Assembly (NCBI RefSeq): GCF_027492855.1
Contig: NZ_JAPUDY010000026.1
Coordinates: 42,319 to 106,318, forward strand
From: Acidovorax sp.
GTDB taxonomy: Bacteria > Pseudomonadota > Gammaproteobacteria > Burkholderiales > Burkholderiaceae_C
Length of the DNA: 64,000 nucleotides
Reading direction: 5' to 3'
Part shown: piece after piece, positions 7,962 through 17,296 of the stretch
Layout of the letters: each line of letters starts with the position of its first letter
How positions within the stretch are numbered: position 1 is the stretch's first letter
Translations under genes and position numbers: made by a program
The notes under the pieces: model-generated
What the model was told of the DNA's origin: nothing
Seen by the model: the letters and a program-made list of their open reading frames with translations, nothing else
Databases searched by the model: none

Positions 7962-10900
7962 ATGACCTTGGACCGCAATGCAGTGTTTGACCGTCTGGTG
8001 GCCGAGTTGCAGCGCCTGGGGCTCGAGGCTCAGCAGTCTCCCACGCAGGCAGTGGATTACCAGAGCTTCTTGCAGCGTTTTCCGGCAGCAGCGCTTTCCG
8101 ATTTGTCACTCGACACGTACTGTGTGGGTAAGGGAGACGGTGCATCCTTTTGCTGGTGGCTAGAGCGGGGGCTGGAGCCGCTGCTGGGCCGCTACATGCC
8201 CGGCACAGCACGCGGGCACCTGCTGTACTTTACTAAAGACGGCACGGTATACAAGCACCGAAAGCTGAGCGACCTGCCTGACGCCGAGGCGCTGCGCTAC
8301 ACGCTCAAGGTGCATGCCGTCATTGCCGGTGCTGACCCCGCGCTAGACCTGCGCTGGGTGGATGACGATGCGCAGATTTACCAGCGCGCTGGCGTGGAGC
8401 CACGAGTAACCATGGGCGAAGGGCGCAAGCTGCGGCTGCTCGCGGCGTATTGGCCCGATGCGGTGCTGCCCATCAGTTCGTCGGACCATCTGGCGCACTT
8501 TCTGCGCGCGCTGGGTTGTGCTGCGGTGGACATCTCCCCAGCGCACCAGCCCGTGGCGCGAATGCTCAAGCTCATGGCGTACTTTGAGGCGGCACGCGAG
8601 TTGTGCCCTGGCATCACGCCGCAAGGTTTCATGAAAGCCCTGTACGCGCCTGCACTGGGCTTGGCGCCCCCGCGCCATGTCGAAGAGGTGCTGGAACACT
8701 TTGCCGCCGTGCCCAACCTGGCAGATCAACTGAAGGCGGCCGGGCAGACCGAGGCGTTTTGCCAACTGGTTCTGGCGCTGCACGAGTCGGACCTAGACTG
8801 GTGGGTTACGCGCGACGGCTCCATGCACGCCGGACGCACCGATGACCCCAAGGTATGGCAAACAGTGGTTGCGCTGGAGTTGGAGTGCTCACAGCAGGGT
8901 GTTCGGGTGCGACAAAACACCTCTGATGCACAAAACGGCGGCGATGCTGCCGCACGGCGCACTTGGCAATTGCTGGATGCCGATGGCGCCGCCCGTATGG
9001 CCGACGCAGCATCCAGCGACGTTCGCGTACCGCCCCTGACCAGCCGCGAAGCCTGCTGGCCCGATGACTACGATAGTTCGGACACCACGCTTTCGGTCTT
9101 GCTAACTCACGGAGCTATTCGCAATGGCTACTTGAAGGTGCCGAAGCTGCAAGCGTTGTTTCCGCCCGAATGCATCGCCCCCGATGAGAAAGCTTCCCCG
9201 CAGCGCAAATTCACGCTGCATTTGCCCCATGGCGAGTCCATCCAAACTTGGATACAGGCCAACCGCAACCGTCTACGCGAGCGATTCAACAGCGTTTTCG
9301 CCAAGGCGCAGTTGCAAGAAGGTGATCGGGCAGTCATACACAAAGAGGCCGATGACCGGTACCGCCTGAGTTTTCAGCGCCAAGACGGCACATCGTTGTT
9401 AGCGAGCACTGTGCCCATAGGCGCTGCGCCTAACGCGTCCACCATGTCGAAAGAGCCCCCCATGAGCGAGCCCTTAAACCAGATTTTGTTTGGCCCTCCC
9501 GGCACGGGCAAGACCTACGCCACGATTGACGCGGCACTGAAGATTTTGGACAAGCCGTTTTGGGAGCAGAACCAGGGTGACCGCGAGACACTGAAGAAGC
9601 GCTTTGATGCGCTAGCCCATGCGGAGCGTGTGCGGTTTGTGACTTTTCACCAGAGCTTTAGCTACGAGGATTTTGTGGAAGGCCTACGCGCCTCCACAGA
9701 CGAAGAAACCAAGCAGCTGCGATACGAGGTGGAAGATGGGGTTTTCAAAGCACTGTGCGATACAGCGCGTGCGCTGGCGGCGCCCCAGTCATTGACGAAT
9801 GTGCCTAGCATTTCTGTGCAAGGGCGCAAGGTGTGGAAGATGTCGCTGGGCGATACCCAAGGGACCGATGCCGAGGTGTATGACGAATGCCTAGAGGGCG
9901 GCTATATCTTGTTGGGCTATGGAGCACAGGTGGACTTCACCGGAGCGACCACCCGGCAGGCCATTGCAGACCGCTACAAACAAGCAGGTATTTCCATCGA
10001 CAACGTACAGCGCGATTACGGCGTGACGAGCGTGATGACGTTCGTCAACCAGATGGACGTTGGGCACCTCATCGTGGTGACGGATGGGAATTTGAAGTTT
10101 CGGGCGATCGGTGAAATCATCGGTAACTATGAGTTCAAGCGGCACGAGACGCTAGAGGGCTACAGCCAAATGCGGCGTGTGCGTTGGCTGCGTACCTATT
10201 CGCCATCGCTGCCGTACACCGAGCTGATGAAGAAAAAGTTCAGCCAGATGACGCTGTACCAATTGCAGCAGAGTGCGGTGGATGCAGACAAGCTGCAGCG
10301 GCTACTGGACGGTGCGAGCACGGAAAGAGGAAGCGCGCTACCTCTAGGGCCTGTCGGGAATTCTGAGTATGTCGTCACGAAAGTGACTGATGAAGTGGTG
10401 ATGCTCACCAAGCCAAACGGTAACCAACTGCCTTTCGCGCGGGCTATGTTGGAAGTTTTGGCTCAAGCGGTGCGTGACGGGGACATCACGATCGGAGACA
10501 TCAAGAACAAAGAAGCTGTTGGCAAATTGCCAGGCAAAGGCCTTGAGCCGTTTTTGGTGAACGGCTATCAAAACATCTTGGCCCCTCTGGTGCAGCAACT
10601 GATCAGTTCGGGAGCAGCTCAGGAGAAAAAGGTACCGCCGGACAACTCACGTGTACTGATCATCGACGAGATCAACCGAGGAAATATCGCGCGCATTTTT
10701 GGCGAGCTGATCACGCTGATCGAGCCCTCTAAACGCACTGGCGCTGACGAGGCTTTGGAGGTGGTGCTGCCTTACTCAAAAACACGCTTCAGCGTTCCAC
10801 AAAACGTTTATCTGATTGGCACCATGAACACGGCCGACCGTTCGTTGACGGGGTTGGATGTGGCGCTGCGGCGGCGCTTTGTGTTTCATGAGATGCCGCC

Positions 10901-11396
10901 GCGCCCTGACCTGCTGGACGATGTGACGGTGTCCGGCCTGGACGGCGTGACCATGGGCCAGATGCTGCACTCAATGAACCAACGCATTGAGGCATTACTC
11001 GATCGTGACCATTGCCTGGGGCATGCCTACTTTATGCCGCTTCGCAAGACAGCAACACTGGAGCAGTTAGGGAGCATCTTTCGCAATCAGGTGCTGCCAT
11101 TACTGCAAGAGTATTTCTTTGATGACTGGCAGCGCATTCAGTGGGTGCTGAATGACCACCGGAAGGCCAAGGAGCACCAGTTTGTTCAATCTTCCAGCGT
11201 GGATGTGGCTGCGCTGTTGGGGCCTGATGCGAATGTGGCACGAAGCCCGCAAAGTTGGCGCATCAACGTGGGGGCATTTGTAATTGCACAGAGCTATCGG
11301 GGCATTGTGCAGAGTACGCCAGCGCAAGCAATTGCGTCCATGGTTTCCGGCGTGAACCCAAGCGATAGCAACTTGGCGACACCTAACCCGGCATGA
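7962..11396 (+). CDS. mcrB: McrB-like AAA+ GTPase of a modification-dependent restriction system
   Basis: A 1144-aa McrB-type motor that recognises modified DNA and drives McrC cleavage using GTP. The long N-terminal half (1-500) is a family-specific, probably DNA-recognition region. The Walker A motif GPPGTGKT is at 511-518, the Walker B motif IIDEINRGN around Asp902-Glu903, and the McrB signature MNTADRS at 955-961. A segment at about 622-728 between Walker A and B looks like an inserted EVE/PUA-like domain (KMSLG, ILLGYG, VDFTGA). ATG 7962 is preferred over 7908 because a Shine-Dalgarno-like aggggac precedes it. It overlaps mcrC by 4 bp (ATGA). Confidence 0.93.
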   Translation: MTLDRNAVFDRLVAELQRLGLEAQQSPTQAVDYQSFLQRFPAAALSDLSLDTYCVGKGDGASFCWWLERGLEPLLGRYMPGTARGHLLYFTKDGTVYKHRKLSDLPDAEALRYTLKVHAVIAGADPALDLRWVDDDAQIYQRAGVEPRVTMGEGRKLRLLAAYWPDAVLPISSSDHLAHFLRALGCAAVDISPAHQPVARMLKLMAYFEAARELCPGITPQGFMKALYAPALGLAPPRHVEEVLEHFAAVPNLADQLKAAGQTEAFCQLVLALHESDLDWWVTRDGSMHAGRTDDPKVWQTVVALELECSQQGVRVRQNTSDAQNGGDAAARRTWQLLDADGAARMADAASSDVRVPPLTSREACWPDDYDSSDTTLSVLLTHGAIRNGYLKVPKLQALFPPECIAPDEKASPQRKFTLHLPHGESIQTWIQANRNRLRERFNSVFAKAQLQEGDRAVIHKEADDRYRLSFQRQDGTSLLASTVPIGAAPNASTMSKEPPMSEPLNQILFGPPGTGKTYATIDAALKILDKPFWEQNQGDRETLKKRFDALAHAERVRFVTFHQSFSYEDFVEGLRASTDEETKQLRYEVEDGVFKALCDTARALAAPQSLTNVPSISVQGRKVWKMSLGDTQGTDAEVYDECLEGGYILLGYGAQVDFTGATTRQAIADRYKQAGISIDNVQRDYGVTSVMTFVNQMDVGHLIVVTDGNLKFRAIGEIIGNYEFKRHETLEGYSQMRRVRWLRTYSPSLPYTELMKKKFSQMTLYQLQQSAVDADKLQRLLDGASTERGSALPLGPVGNSEYVVTKVTDEVVMLTKPNGNQLPFARAMLEVLAQAVRDGDITIGDIKNKEAVGKLPGKGLEPFLVNGYQNILAPLVQQLISSGAAQEKKVPPDNSRVLIIDEINRGNIARIFGELITLIEPSKRTGADEALEVVLPYSKTRFSVPQNVYLIGTMNTADRSLTGLDVALRRRFVFHEMPPRPDLLDDVTVSGLDGVTMGQMLHSMNQRIEALLDRDHCLGHAYFMPLRKTATLEQLGSIFRNQVLPLLQEYFFDDWQRIQWVLNDHRKAKEHQFVQSSSVDVAALLGPDANVARSPQSWRINVGAFVIAQSYRGIVQSTPAQAIASMVSGVNPSDSNLATPNPA

Positions 11397-12745
11397 AACA
11401 GCCTCCCCAGCCCGTGCGGGTGCGCGAGCATGCCTGGCTGTGCACCGATGCAGTCACTCCGTCGCTGGACTGCGCGCAAATCAGCCCCACGGCATTTGAC
11501 TACCTGTGCGATTTGAGCGAGCGCTTCTCTCGGGGTGGGGCCCGCTTGGCGCAGGTGGAGGGACGGCAGCGGTTGAAGCTGGACAACTATGTGGGCGTGC
11601 TGCAAACGCCCTGCGGCACGGTAATCGAGATCGTTCCGAAACACCATGCTGAAGGGGGCAGTCTGTCCGAAGCCCGTGCACTGCTGCGCAAGATGCTATT
11701 GGCTCTGCTGGATGTGTCTGCGCGTGAAGTGGGCCCGGCTGCGCTGCAGTTGTTTGATGCACCGCTGTCTGAGTGGGTAATGCACCATTTTTTGCAAGCG
11801 CTGGATGTGCTGGTGAGCCACGGCCTGCGCATGGACTATGCGCGGGTGGAGGATGAGTTGCCGTTCTTGCGAGGGCAGCTGAACTTGAACGCACAACTGC
11901 GTCAGCCGCCGGGCAAGGGACAACACTTTCATGTGCGCCACGATGTCTATGGGCCAGACCGGGCTGAGAACCGCTTGCTCAAGCTGGCGCTAGAGCGCGT
12001 GCGCCAAGCTACGCAGTCGCCTGATAACTGGCGGTTGGCGCAGGAGTTGAGTGTTCGACTGCACGAGGTACCCGCTAGCCGCCAAGTGGCTCTTGACTTT
12101 CGGGCCTGGGGCACCGACCGGCTGCTGGCCCACTACCGGGCGGTGAAGCCCTGGTGCGAGTTAATCTTGCACCAGCACATGCCGCTGGCAGTGTCGGGCG
12201 ATTACAAAGGCCTAAGCCTACTGTTTCCGATGGAAAAGCTGTTTGAGCGCTATGTGGCGCGCTGGCTGCGGCTCGCACTAGCCCCAGAGGTAGAAATGCG
12301 GACTCCGGCACGCAGCCAGTCACTGGGCATGCACGATGGATCGCCGATCTTTCAACTGGAGCCAGACATCTTTATCACCCAGAATGAAAAGCGCTGGGTT
12401 CTAGACACCAAGTGGAAGCTGCTGAACGAGGCGGACCGTCCAGGCAAGTACGGCCTGAGCCAGTCGGATTTTTACCAGCTGTACGCCTACGGGCAAAAAT
12501 ACCTGGGTGGTGCCGGACGCATGGCTCTTATTTACCCGCGCACCGAGCAGTTCGGGGAGCCGTTGAAGCCCTTTCACTTCGACGAGCGGCTGTCGCTTTG
12601 GGTGCTGCCCTTTGACTTGGATGCCCCGATGGATGCGGAAGCGCTACTTGGGGGCGCGTACCTAGGCATGCCATACGCAACTCTACGCACACGAGTGCAT
12701 GCAACAGGTACAAACAAAAAAATCATCGAGGGAATCGCACCTTGA
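11393..12745 (+). CDS. mcrC: McrC-like endonuclease subunit of the modification-dependent restriction system
   Basis: A 450-aa McrC partner that carries the nuclease and stimulates McrB GTP hydrolysis. The PD-(D/E)xK site is visible as Glu/Pro-Asp325 followed by Asp338-Thr-Lys340 (LEPDIF then VLDTKW). The N-terminal part (VGVLQTPCGTVIEIVPKH) matches the usual McrC beta-rich domain. The length fits the larger McrC variants. ATG overlaps the mcrB stop (ATGA), and its own stop overlaps the hsdR start (TTGA), so the three genes are probably translationally coupled. Confidence 0.93.
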   Translation: MKQPPQPVRVREHAWLCTDAVTPSLDCAQISPTAFDYLCDLSERFSRGGARLAQVEGRQRLKLDNYVGVLQTPCGTVIEIVPKHHAEGGSLSEARALLRKMLLALLDVSAREVGPAALQLFDAPLSEWVMHHFLQALDVLVSHGLRMDYARVEDELPFLRGQLNLNAQLRQPPGKGQHFHVRHDVYGPDRAENRLLKLALERVRQATQSPDNWRLAQELSVRLHEVPASRQVALDFRAWGTDRLLAHYRAVKPWCELILHQHMPLAVSGDYKGLSLLFPMEKLFERYVARWLRLALAPEVEMRTPARSQSLGMHDGSPIFQLEPDIFITQNEKRWVLDTKWKLLNEADRPGKYGLSQSDFYQLYAYGQKYLGGAGRMALIYPRTEQFGEPLKPFHFDERLSLWVLPFDLDAPMDAEALLGGAYLGMPYATLRTRVHATGTNKKIIEGIAP

Positions 12746-15700
12746 CCGAAGACCAACTCGAACAAGAAACCCTGGCCTGGTTGCAAGACGTGGGTTACAC
12801 CCACCGCTACGGCCCCGACATCGCTTTCGATGGGTCTTCACCCGAGCGTGCCGACTACCGCCAGGTCGTTCTGCCCTTTCGGCTGCGCGAAGCCATCAAC
12901 CGCCTGAATCCTGGCATCCCAGTGGCTGCGCGCGAAGACGCTATCAAGCAAGTCACAGACTTGGGTATTCCCTCCCTGCTGTCGGCCAACCGCGCATTCC
13001 ACAAGCTGCTGGTGGGCGGTGTCCCCGTCCAGTATCAAAAGGATGGCGAGACTCGCGGCGACTTCGTTCGCCTGATCGACTGGGCTCACCCCGAGAAGAA
13101 CGAATGGTGGGCCATCAACCAGTTCACCATCAAAGGCCCGCACAAAACCCGCCGCCCCGACATCATCTTGTTTGTCAACGGCCTGCCGCTGGTGCTGCTG
13201 GAACTCAAAAACCCAGCCGACGAGAACGCCAACATCTGGAAAGCGTTCGACCAGATCGAGACATACAAGGAGCAGATCCCAGACGTGTTCCAGTACAACG
13301 AGGTGCTGGTGATCTCGGACGGCACCGATGCCTTGATGGGATCGCTGTCAGCCAACGCCGAGCGCTTCATGGCCTGGCGCACGATTGATGGGGTGAACCT
13401 CGATCCGCTGGGGCCGTTCCAAGAGCTTCAAACCCTGGTGCGTGGTGTGTTGGCACCCCAGTACCTGCTGGACTACATCCGCTACTTCGTCCTGTTCGAG
13501 GACGACGGCCAGCTGGTCAAGAAGATCGCGGGCTACCACCAGTTCCACGCGGTGCGTGCCGCCATCGAAGAAGTGGTGACTGCTTCCCGGCCAGGTGCAT
13601 CCCGCAAGGGCGGTGTGGTGTGGCACACCCAAGGCAGTGGCAAGAGCATCACCATGACCTGCTTTGCCGCCCGTGTGATGCAAGAAGCCGCGATGGAAAA
13701 TCCCACCATCGTGGTCATCACCGACCGCAACGATCTGGACGGGCAACTGTTTGGCGTGTTCAGCCTGGCCCAAGACCTGTTGCGCGAACAGCCGATCCAG
13801 GCACTGACCCGCCCAGACCTGCGTGCCAAGCTGGGCAACCGCCCCTCGGGCGGCATCATCTTTGCCACCATCCAGAAGTTCATGCCAGGGGAGGATGAAG
13901 ACACCTTCCCGGTGCTGTCCGACCGCAGCAACATCGTGGTGATAGCCGACGAAGCCCACCGCACCCAATATGGTTTCAAAGCCACTCTCAAAGGAAAACC
14001 CGGCGAAGAGAAATACCAGGCGGGCTACGCCCAGCATCTGCGCGATGCCCTGCCCAATGCCACTTTCGTAGGCTTTACCGGCACCCCGGTCAGCAGTACC
14101 GACCACGACACCCGAGCAGTGTTTGGTGAGTACATCCACGTCTACGACATGCAGCAGGCCAAGGAAGATGGCGCCACCGTGGCCATCTATTACGAGTCCC
14201 GCCTGGCCAAGCTGCGCCTCAAAGACGAAGACCTGCCCGCCATTGACGACGAAGTGGACGAGCTGGCCGAGGACGAGGAAGAAAGCCAGCAGGCCAAACT
14301 CAAAAGCCGCTGGGCCGCCCTCGAAAAGATCGTCGGGGCCGAACCCCGTGTGGCCAGTGTGGCCGCTGACCTGGTGGCGCACTTTGATGAGCGCAGCACC
14401 GCCCAGACCGGCAAGGCCATGTTGGTGGCCATGAGCCGTGAAATCTGCGTGCACCTGTACAACGAGATCATCAAGCTGCGCCCCGACTGGCAAGACCCCG
14501 ATCCAGAAAAAGGCGCCATCAAGATCGTGATGACCGGCTCAGCCAGCGACAAAGCCCTGCTGCGCCCCCACATCTACGACGGCAAGGTCAAAAAGCGCCT
14601 GGAAAAGCGGTTCAAAGACCCGGCGGACCCGCTGCGCCTGGTCATCGTGCGCGATATGTGGCTCACCGGCTTTGATGCACCTTGCGTGCACACCCTGTAC
14701 GTGGACAAGCCCATGAAGGGCCACAACCTCATGCAGGCCATTGCCCGTGTGAACCGGGTCTTCAAGGGCAAGCAAGGCGGCCTAGTGGTGGACTACATCG
14801 GTATTGGCAATGAACTCAAAGCCGCCATGAAGGAGTACACCGCCAGCAAAGGCCGGGGCACCCCCACCGTGGATGCCCGCGAGGCGTACAGCGTGCTGAT
14901 GGAGAAGCTCGATGTCCTGCAATCCATGCTGCATGGCTGCGATTACAGCGACTTCCTCACCGGGGGCCACCAAACCCTGGCAAGGGCCGCCAACCACATC
15001 CTGGGCCTCCGGGAAGAAGGCGGCAAGGACGGCAAACGCCGCTTTGCCGATACCACCCTGGCACTGACCCAAGCCTTCTCGCTGTGCTGCACCCTGGACG
15101 AGGCCAAGGCGGTGCGGGAGGAAGTTGCTTTCATGCAGGCCGTGAAAGTCATCCTGACCAAACGCGACATCACCGCCAAAAAACGCACCGACGAACAGCG
15201 CGATGAAGCCATCCGCCAGATCATCAGCAATGCCGTGGTGTCTGACCAGGTGGTGGACATCTTCGATGCCGTGGGCCTGGACAAACCCAACATTGGTCTT
15301 CTGGATGATGAATTCCTGGCCCAGGTGAAGAATCTGCCCGAGAAGAACCTGGCGGTGGAACTGCTCGAACGTCTGCTCGAAGGCGAAATCAAGAGCCGCT
15401 TCGGCAGCAACGTGGTGCAGGAAAAGAAGTTCTCCGACTTGCTGGGCAACGTGATCAAGCGCTACCAGAACCGCTCGATTGAAACCGCCCAGGTGATGGA
15501 AGAACTGGTCGAGATGGCCAAGAAGTTCCGCGAGGCTGCGAGCCGGGGCGAGCTGCTGGGGCTGACGGAAGACGAGGTGCGCTTTTACGATGCCCTGGCC
15601 ACCAATGAATCAGCGGTCAAAGAACTCACCGACGAAACCCTCAAGAAGATTGCCCATGAGCTGACCGAGAACCTGCGCCAGAACCTGAGTGTGGACTGGA

Positions 15701-15846
15701 GCGAGCGCGAGAGCGTGCGGGCCAAACTGCGACTGATGGTCAAGCGGGTCTTGCGCAAGTACAAGTACCCGCCAGATCAGCAGGAGGCAGCTGTGGAGCT
15801 GATCCTGCAACAGGCACAAGTCTTCGGCGAGGATTGGGCTACGTGA
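12742..15846 (+). CDS. hsdR: Type I restriction-modification system, restriction/translocase subunit R
   Basis: A 1034-aa ATP-dependent DNA translocase and endonuclease that completes HsdMSR. The N-terminal nuclease core is Asp140 with ELK at 154-156. Superfamily 2 helicase motifs follow: GSGKS from 298, DEAH at 403-406, FTGTP, and the late motifs TGFDAP and QAIARVNR. The C-terminal helical region probably docks on the methyltransferase. The TTG start at 12742 overlaps the mcrC stop. Full length and intact. It is the last gene of the operon, followed by a hairpin. Confidence 0.95.
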   Translation: MTEDQLEQETLAWLQDVGYTHRYGPDIAFDGSSPERADYRQVVLPFRLREAINRLNPGIPVAAREDAIKQVTDLGIPSLLSANRAFHKLLVGGVPVQYQKDGETRGDFVRLIDWAHPEKNEWWAINQFTIKGPHKTRRPDIILFVNGLPLVLLELKNPADENANIWKAFDQIETYKEQIPDVFQYNEVLVISDGTDALMGSLSANAERFMAWRTIDGVNLDPLGPFQELQTLVRGVLAPQYLLDYIRYFVLFEDDGQLVKKIAGYHQFHAVRAAIEEVVTASRPGASRKGGVVWHTQGSGKSITMTCFAARVMQEAAMENPTIVVITDRNDLDGQLFGVFSLAQDLLREQPIQALTRPDLRAKLGNRPSGGIIFATIQKFMPGEDEDTFPVLSDRSNIVVIADEAHRTQYGFKATLKGKPGEEKYQAGYAQHLRDALPNATFVGFTGTPVSSTDHDTRAVFGEYIHVYDMQQAKEDGATVAIYYESRLAKLRLKDEDLPAIDDEVDELAEDEEESQQAKLKSRWAALEKIVGAEPRVASVAADLVAHFDERSTAQTGKAMLVAMSREICVHLYNEIIKLRPDWQDPDPEKGAIKIVMTGSASDKALLRPHIYDGKVKKRLEKRFKDPADPLRLVIVRDMWLTGFDAPCVHTLYVDKPMKGHNLMQAIARVNRVFKGKQGGLVVDYIGIGNELKAAMKEYTASKGRGTPTVDAREAYSVLMEKLDVLQSMLHGCDYSDFLTGGHQTLARAANHILGLREEGGKDGKRRFADTTLALTQAFSLCCTLDEAKAVREEVAFMQAVKVILTKRDITAKKRTDEQRDEAIRQIISNAVVSDQVVDIFDAVGLDKPNIGLLDDEFLAQVKNLPEKNLAVELLERLLEGEIKSRFGSNVVQEKKFSDLLGNVIKRYQNRSIETAQVMEELVEMAKKFREAASRGELLGLTEDEVRFYDALATNESAVKELTDETLKKIAHELTENLRQNLSVDWSERESVRAKLRLMVKRVLRKYKYPPDQQEAAVELILQQAQVFGEDWAT

Positions 15847-15868
15847 GTCCTATCTGACAATTTGGACG

Positions 15869-15887
15869 AAGGGGCGTTGCGCCCTTT
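15869..15887. terminator. Possible bidirectional terminator between hsdR and the Gp2-like gene
   Basis: A stem of about eight pairs (aaggggcg/cgcccttt with one G-T pair and a 3-nt loop) sits in the 56-bp gap between two convergent stops. The T-run is short, so efficiency is uncertain. Confidence 0.5.
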
Positions 15888-15902
15888 CCTCTTCACGCCA
15901 AC

Positions 15903-17069
15903 CTACGCTGCCACAGCCGCTGCCTTGGAGCACGGACGGCGCCTTCTCTCTGGCAATGCCAGATGTGCGCGGTAAAACCGCTTTTCACTGGGCATCATCA
16001 AGGTCACGAACGGATCGGGCTTGGTGATGTAGTCGGCCACCGCCTGAAATCCAGCCACCGTTGCCTCATCTAACTTGTTGAACACCCCCACGCCGCAGTA
16101 ACTAAAGCGGCTTTTGTAGGGCGCTGCGTTGCAGTTGAAGTACACACCCATGCCGCCAGTAACCACGTTGGACCAATGCTCTCCGATCAGCTTGGCAATG
16201 GTCACATCCTGACGCACCATTGCGCCATTGAACAGCATCAGCACATGCATGTGGGCGCCCTTCTGCAGCCCATATTCAAGCTTGACGACATAGCGCAGGT
16301 AGCTGGGAAAGTTCGTGGTGATAAAGGCTTTGAGAGCCTCCCAATCAGCAATGATGCGATCCGTCGAGATCGATGAGTGCTCCTTACCGTAGCCAAGGTC
16401 CAGGCGTAGGACCATCAGTTTCGGGAAGGCTCGCTTGAAAGCAACGAGACGCTGAACCAGGACAGAGCGCTTTCGCTGATGCTCTCGGCGCACCGTATCG
16501 AGGCGTGCCAGGACAAGTTTGTTCTCCAATAGGCCAACCATCTCTGTGACCAGGCGTCGGGCAAGGCTGATGGCCCGCTCTTCGTCAATCAGCAAATCAG
16601 GGGCCGTGTGGGAACACAGGCGATCGAACGCCCTAGCGACCCACTGCAGGTAAGGCTGGCGAACCTTCGCGAGGCGATCATGAGCACCCTGCCATGTCTG
16701 ACCCACCAGCAGGCTTGCGAAGCCAGAGGCAGTCCGTTCTCCAAGAGCACTTAGCCTATTTCCAACCATAAGCTTGCGCTTATTGCTTTTGCACTTCACT
16801 GCAGCTTCATGAATCTCAGCCAGCCACCGAATCTCGATCTCCACTATTGATCGTGATTTCTGCCCATCGCAGAGTTGGTGATCTATTGCGTTGATCACAA
16901 TACCTGGCGACAATGAGGAATGTAAAGCATTCTCAAAGCTGAGCTCCAACCCCTCCTGAAGAGGAAATTTAACACTTGCATTTAGTGATTCTTTAGCAGA
17001 GTCATCAGCCATTCTCATCTGACCATTAGCACTCACACGGCCATCGTCTATTACTTTAATAATATTCAT
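15903..17069 (-). CDS. Inovirus Gp2 / YagK-YfjJ family protein with an HUH motif
   Basis: A 388-aa protein resembling the YagK/YfjJ and inovirus Gp2-type proteins found in small integrated elements and thought to act in replication. The motif AHMHVLML (His273-Met-His275) is an HUH metal-binding signature like that of rolling-circle initiators, and Tyr347 in ADYITKPD is a possible nucleophile. The ATG at 17069 is preferred over an upstream TTG. The 5' end and upstream DNA are AT-rich compared with the chromosome, a sign of transfer. It is downstream of the DUF3987 gene on the same strand. Confidence 0.75.
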   Translation of the reverse strand: MNIIKVIDDGRVSANGQMRMADDSAKESLNASVKFPLQEGLELSFENALHSSLSPGIVINAIDHQLCDGQKSRSIVEIEIRWLAEIHEAAVKCKSNKRKLMVGNRLSALGERTASGFASLLVGQTWQGAHDRLAKVRQPYLQWVARAFDRLCSHTAPDLLIDEERAISLARRLVTEMVGLLENKLVLARLDTVRREHQRKRSVLVQRLVAFKRAFPKLMVLRLDLGYGKEHSSISTDRIIADWEALKAFITTNFPSYLRYVVKLEYGLQKGAHMHVLMLFNGAMVRQDVTIAKLIGEHWSNVVTGGMGVYFNCNAAPYKSRFSYCGVGVFNKLDEATVAGFQAVADYITKPDPFVTLMMPSEKRFYRAHLALPERRRRPCSKAAAVAA

Positions 17070-17255
17070 AACATACAATCCCAGAAAATTAATCAAGACT
17101 ATCAAAATAGTCCACCAAATAGTCTAAGGAATTACGAAGAAAATTCCAAAATTGGTAGCGTCAATACTAATTTTCATCAAATCACTTACATCCGAAACTG
17201 TGTTCAAGCGCCCCTTCCAAAAGGACACAGGACGCCTGAGCATGGCCAAAAGAGC

Positions 17256-17284
17256 TGCTAAAGCTGCTAATAGCGGCTTTAGCA
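17256..17284 (-). terminator. Hairpin after the DUF3987 gene
   Basis: Perfect 9-bp arms tgctaaagc/gctttagca with an 11-nt loop lie 12 bp past the DUF3987 stop. On the minus strand they are followed by a weak T-tract (cttttgg). This may be a terminator or an attenuator before the Gp2-like gene. Confidence 0.5.
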
Positions 17285-17296
17285 ACGCCCTATCGA

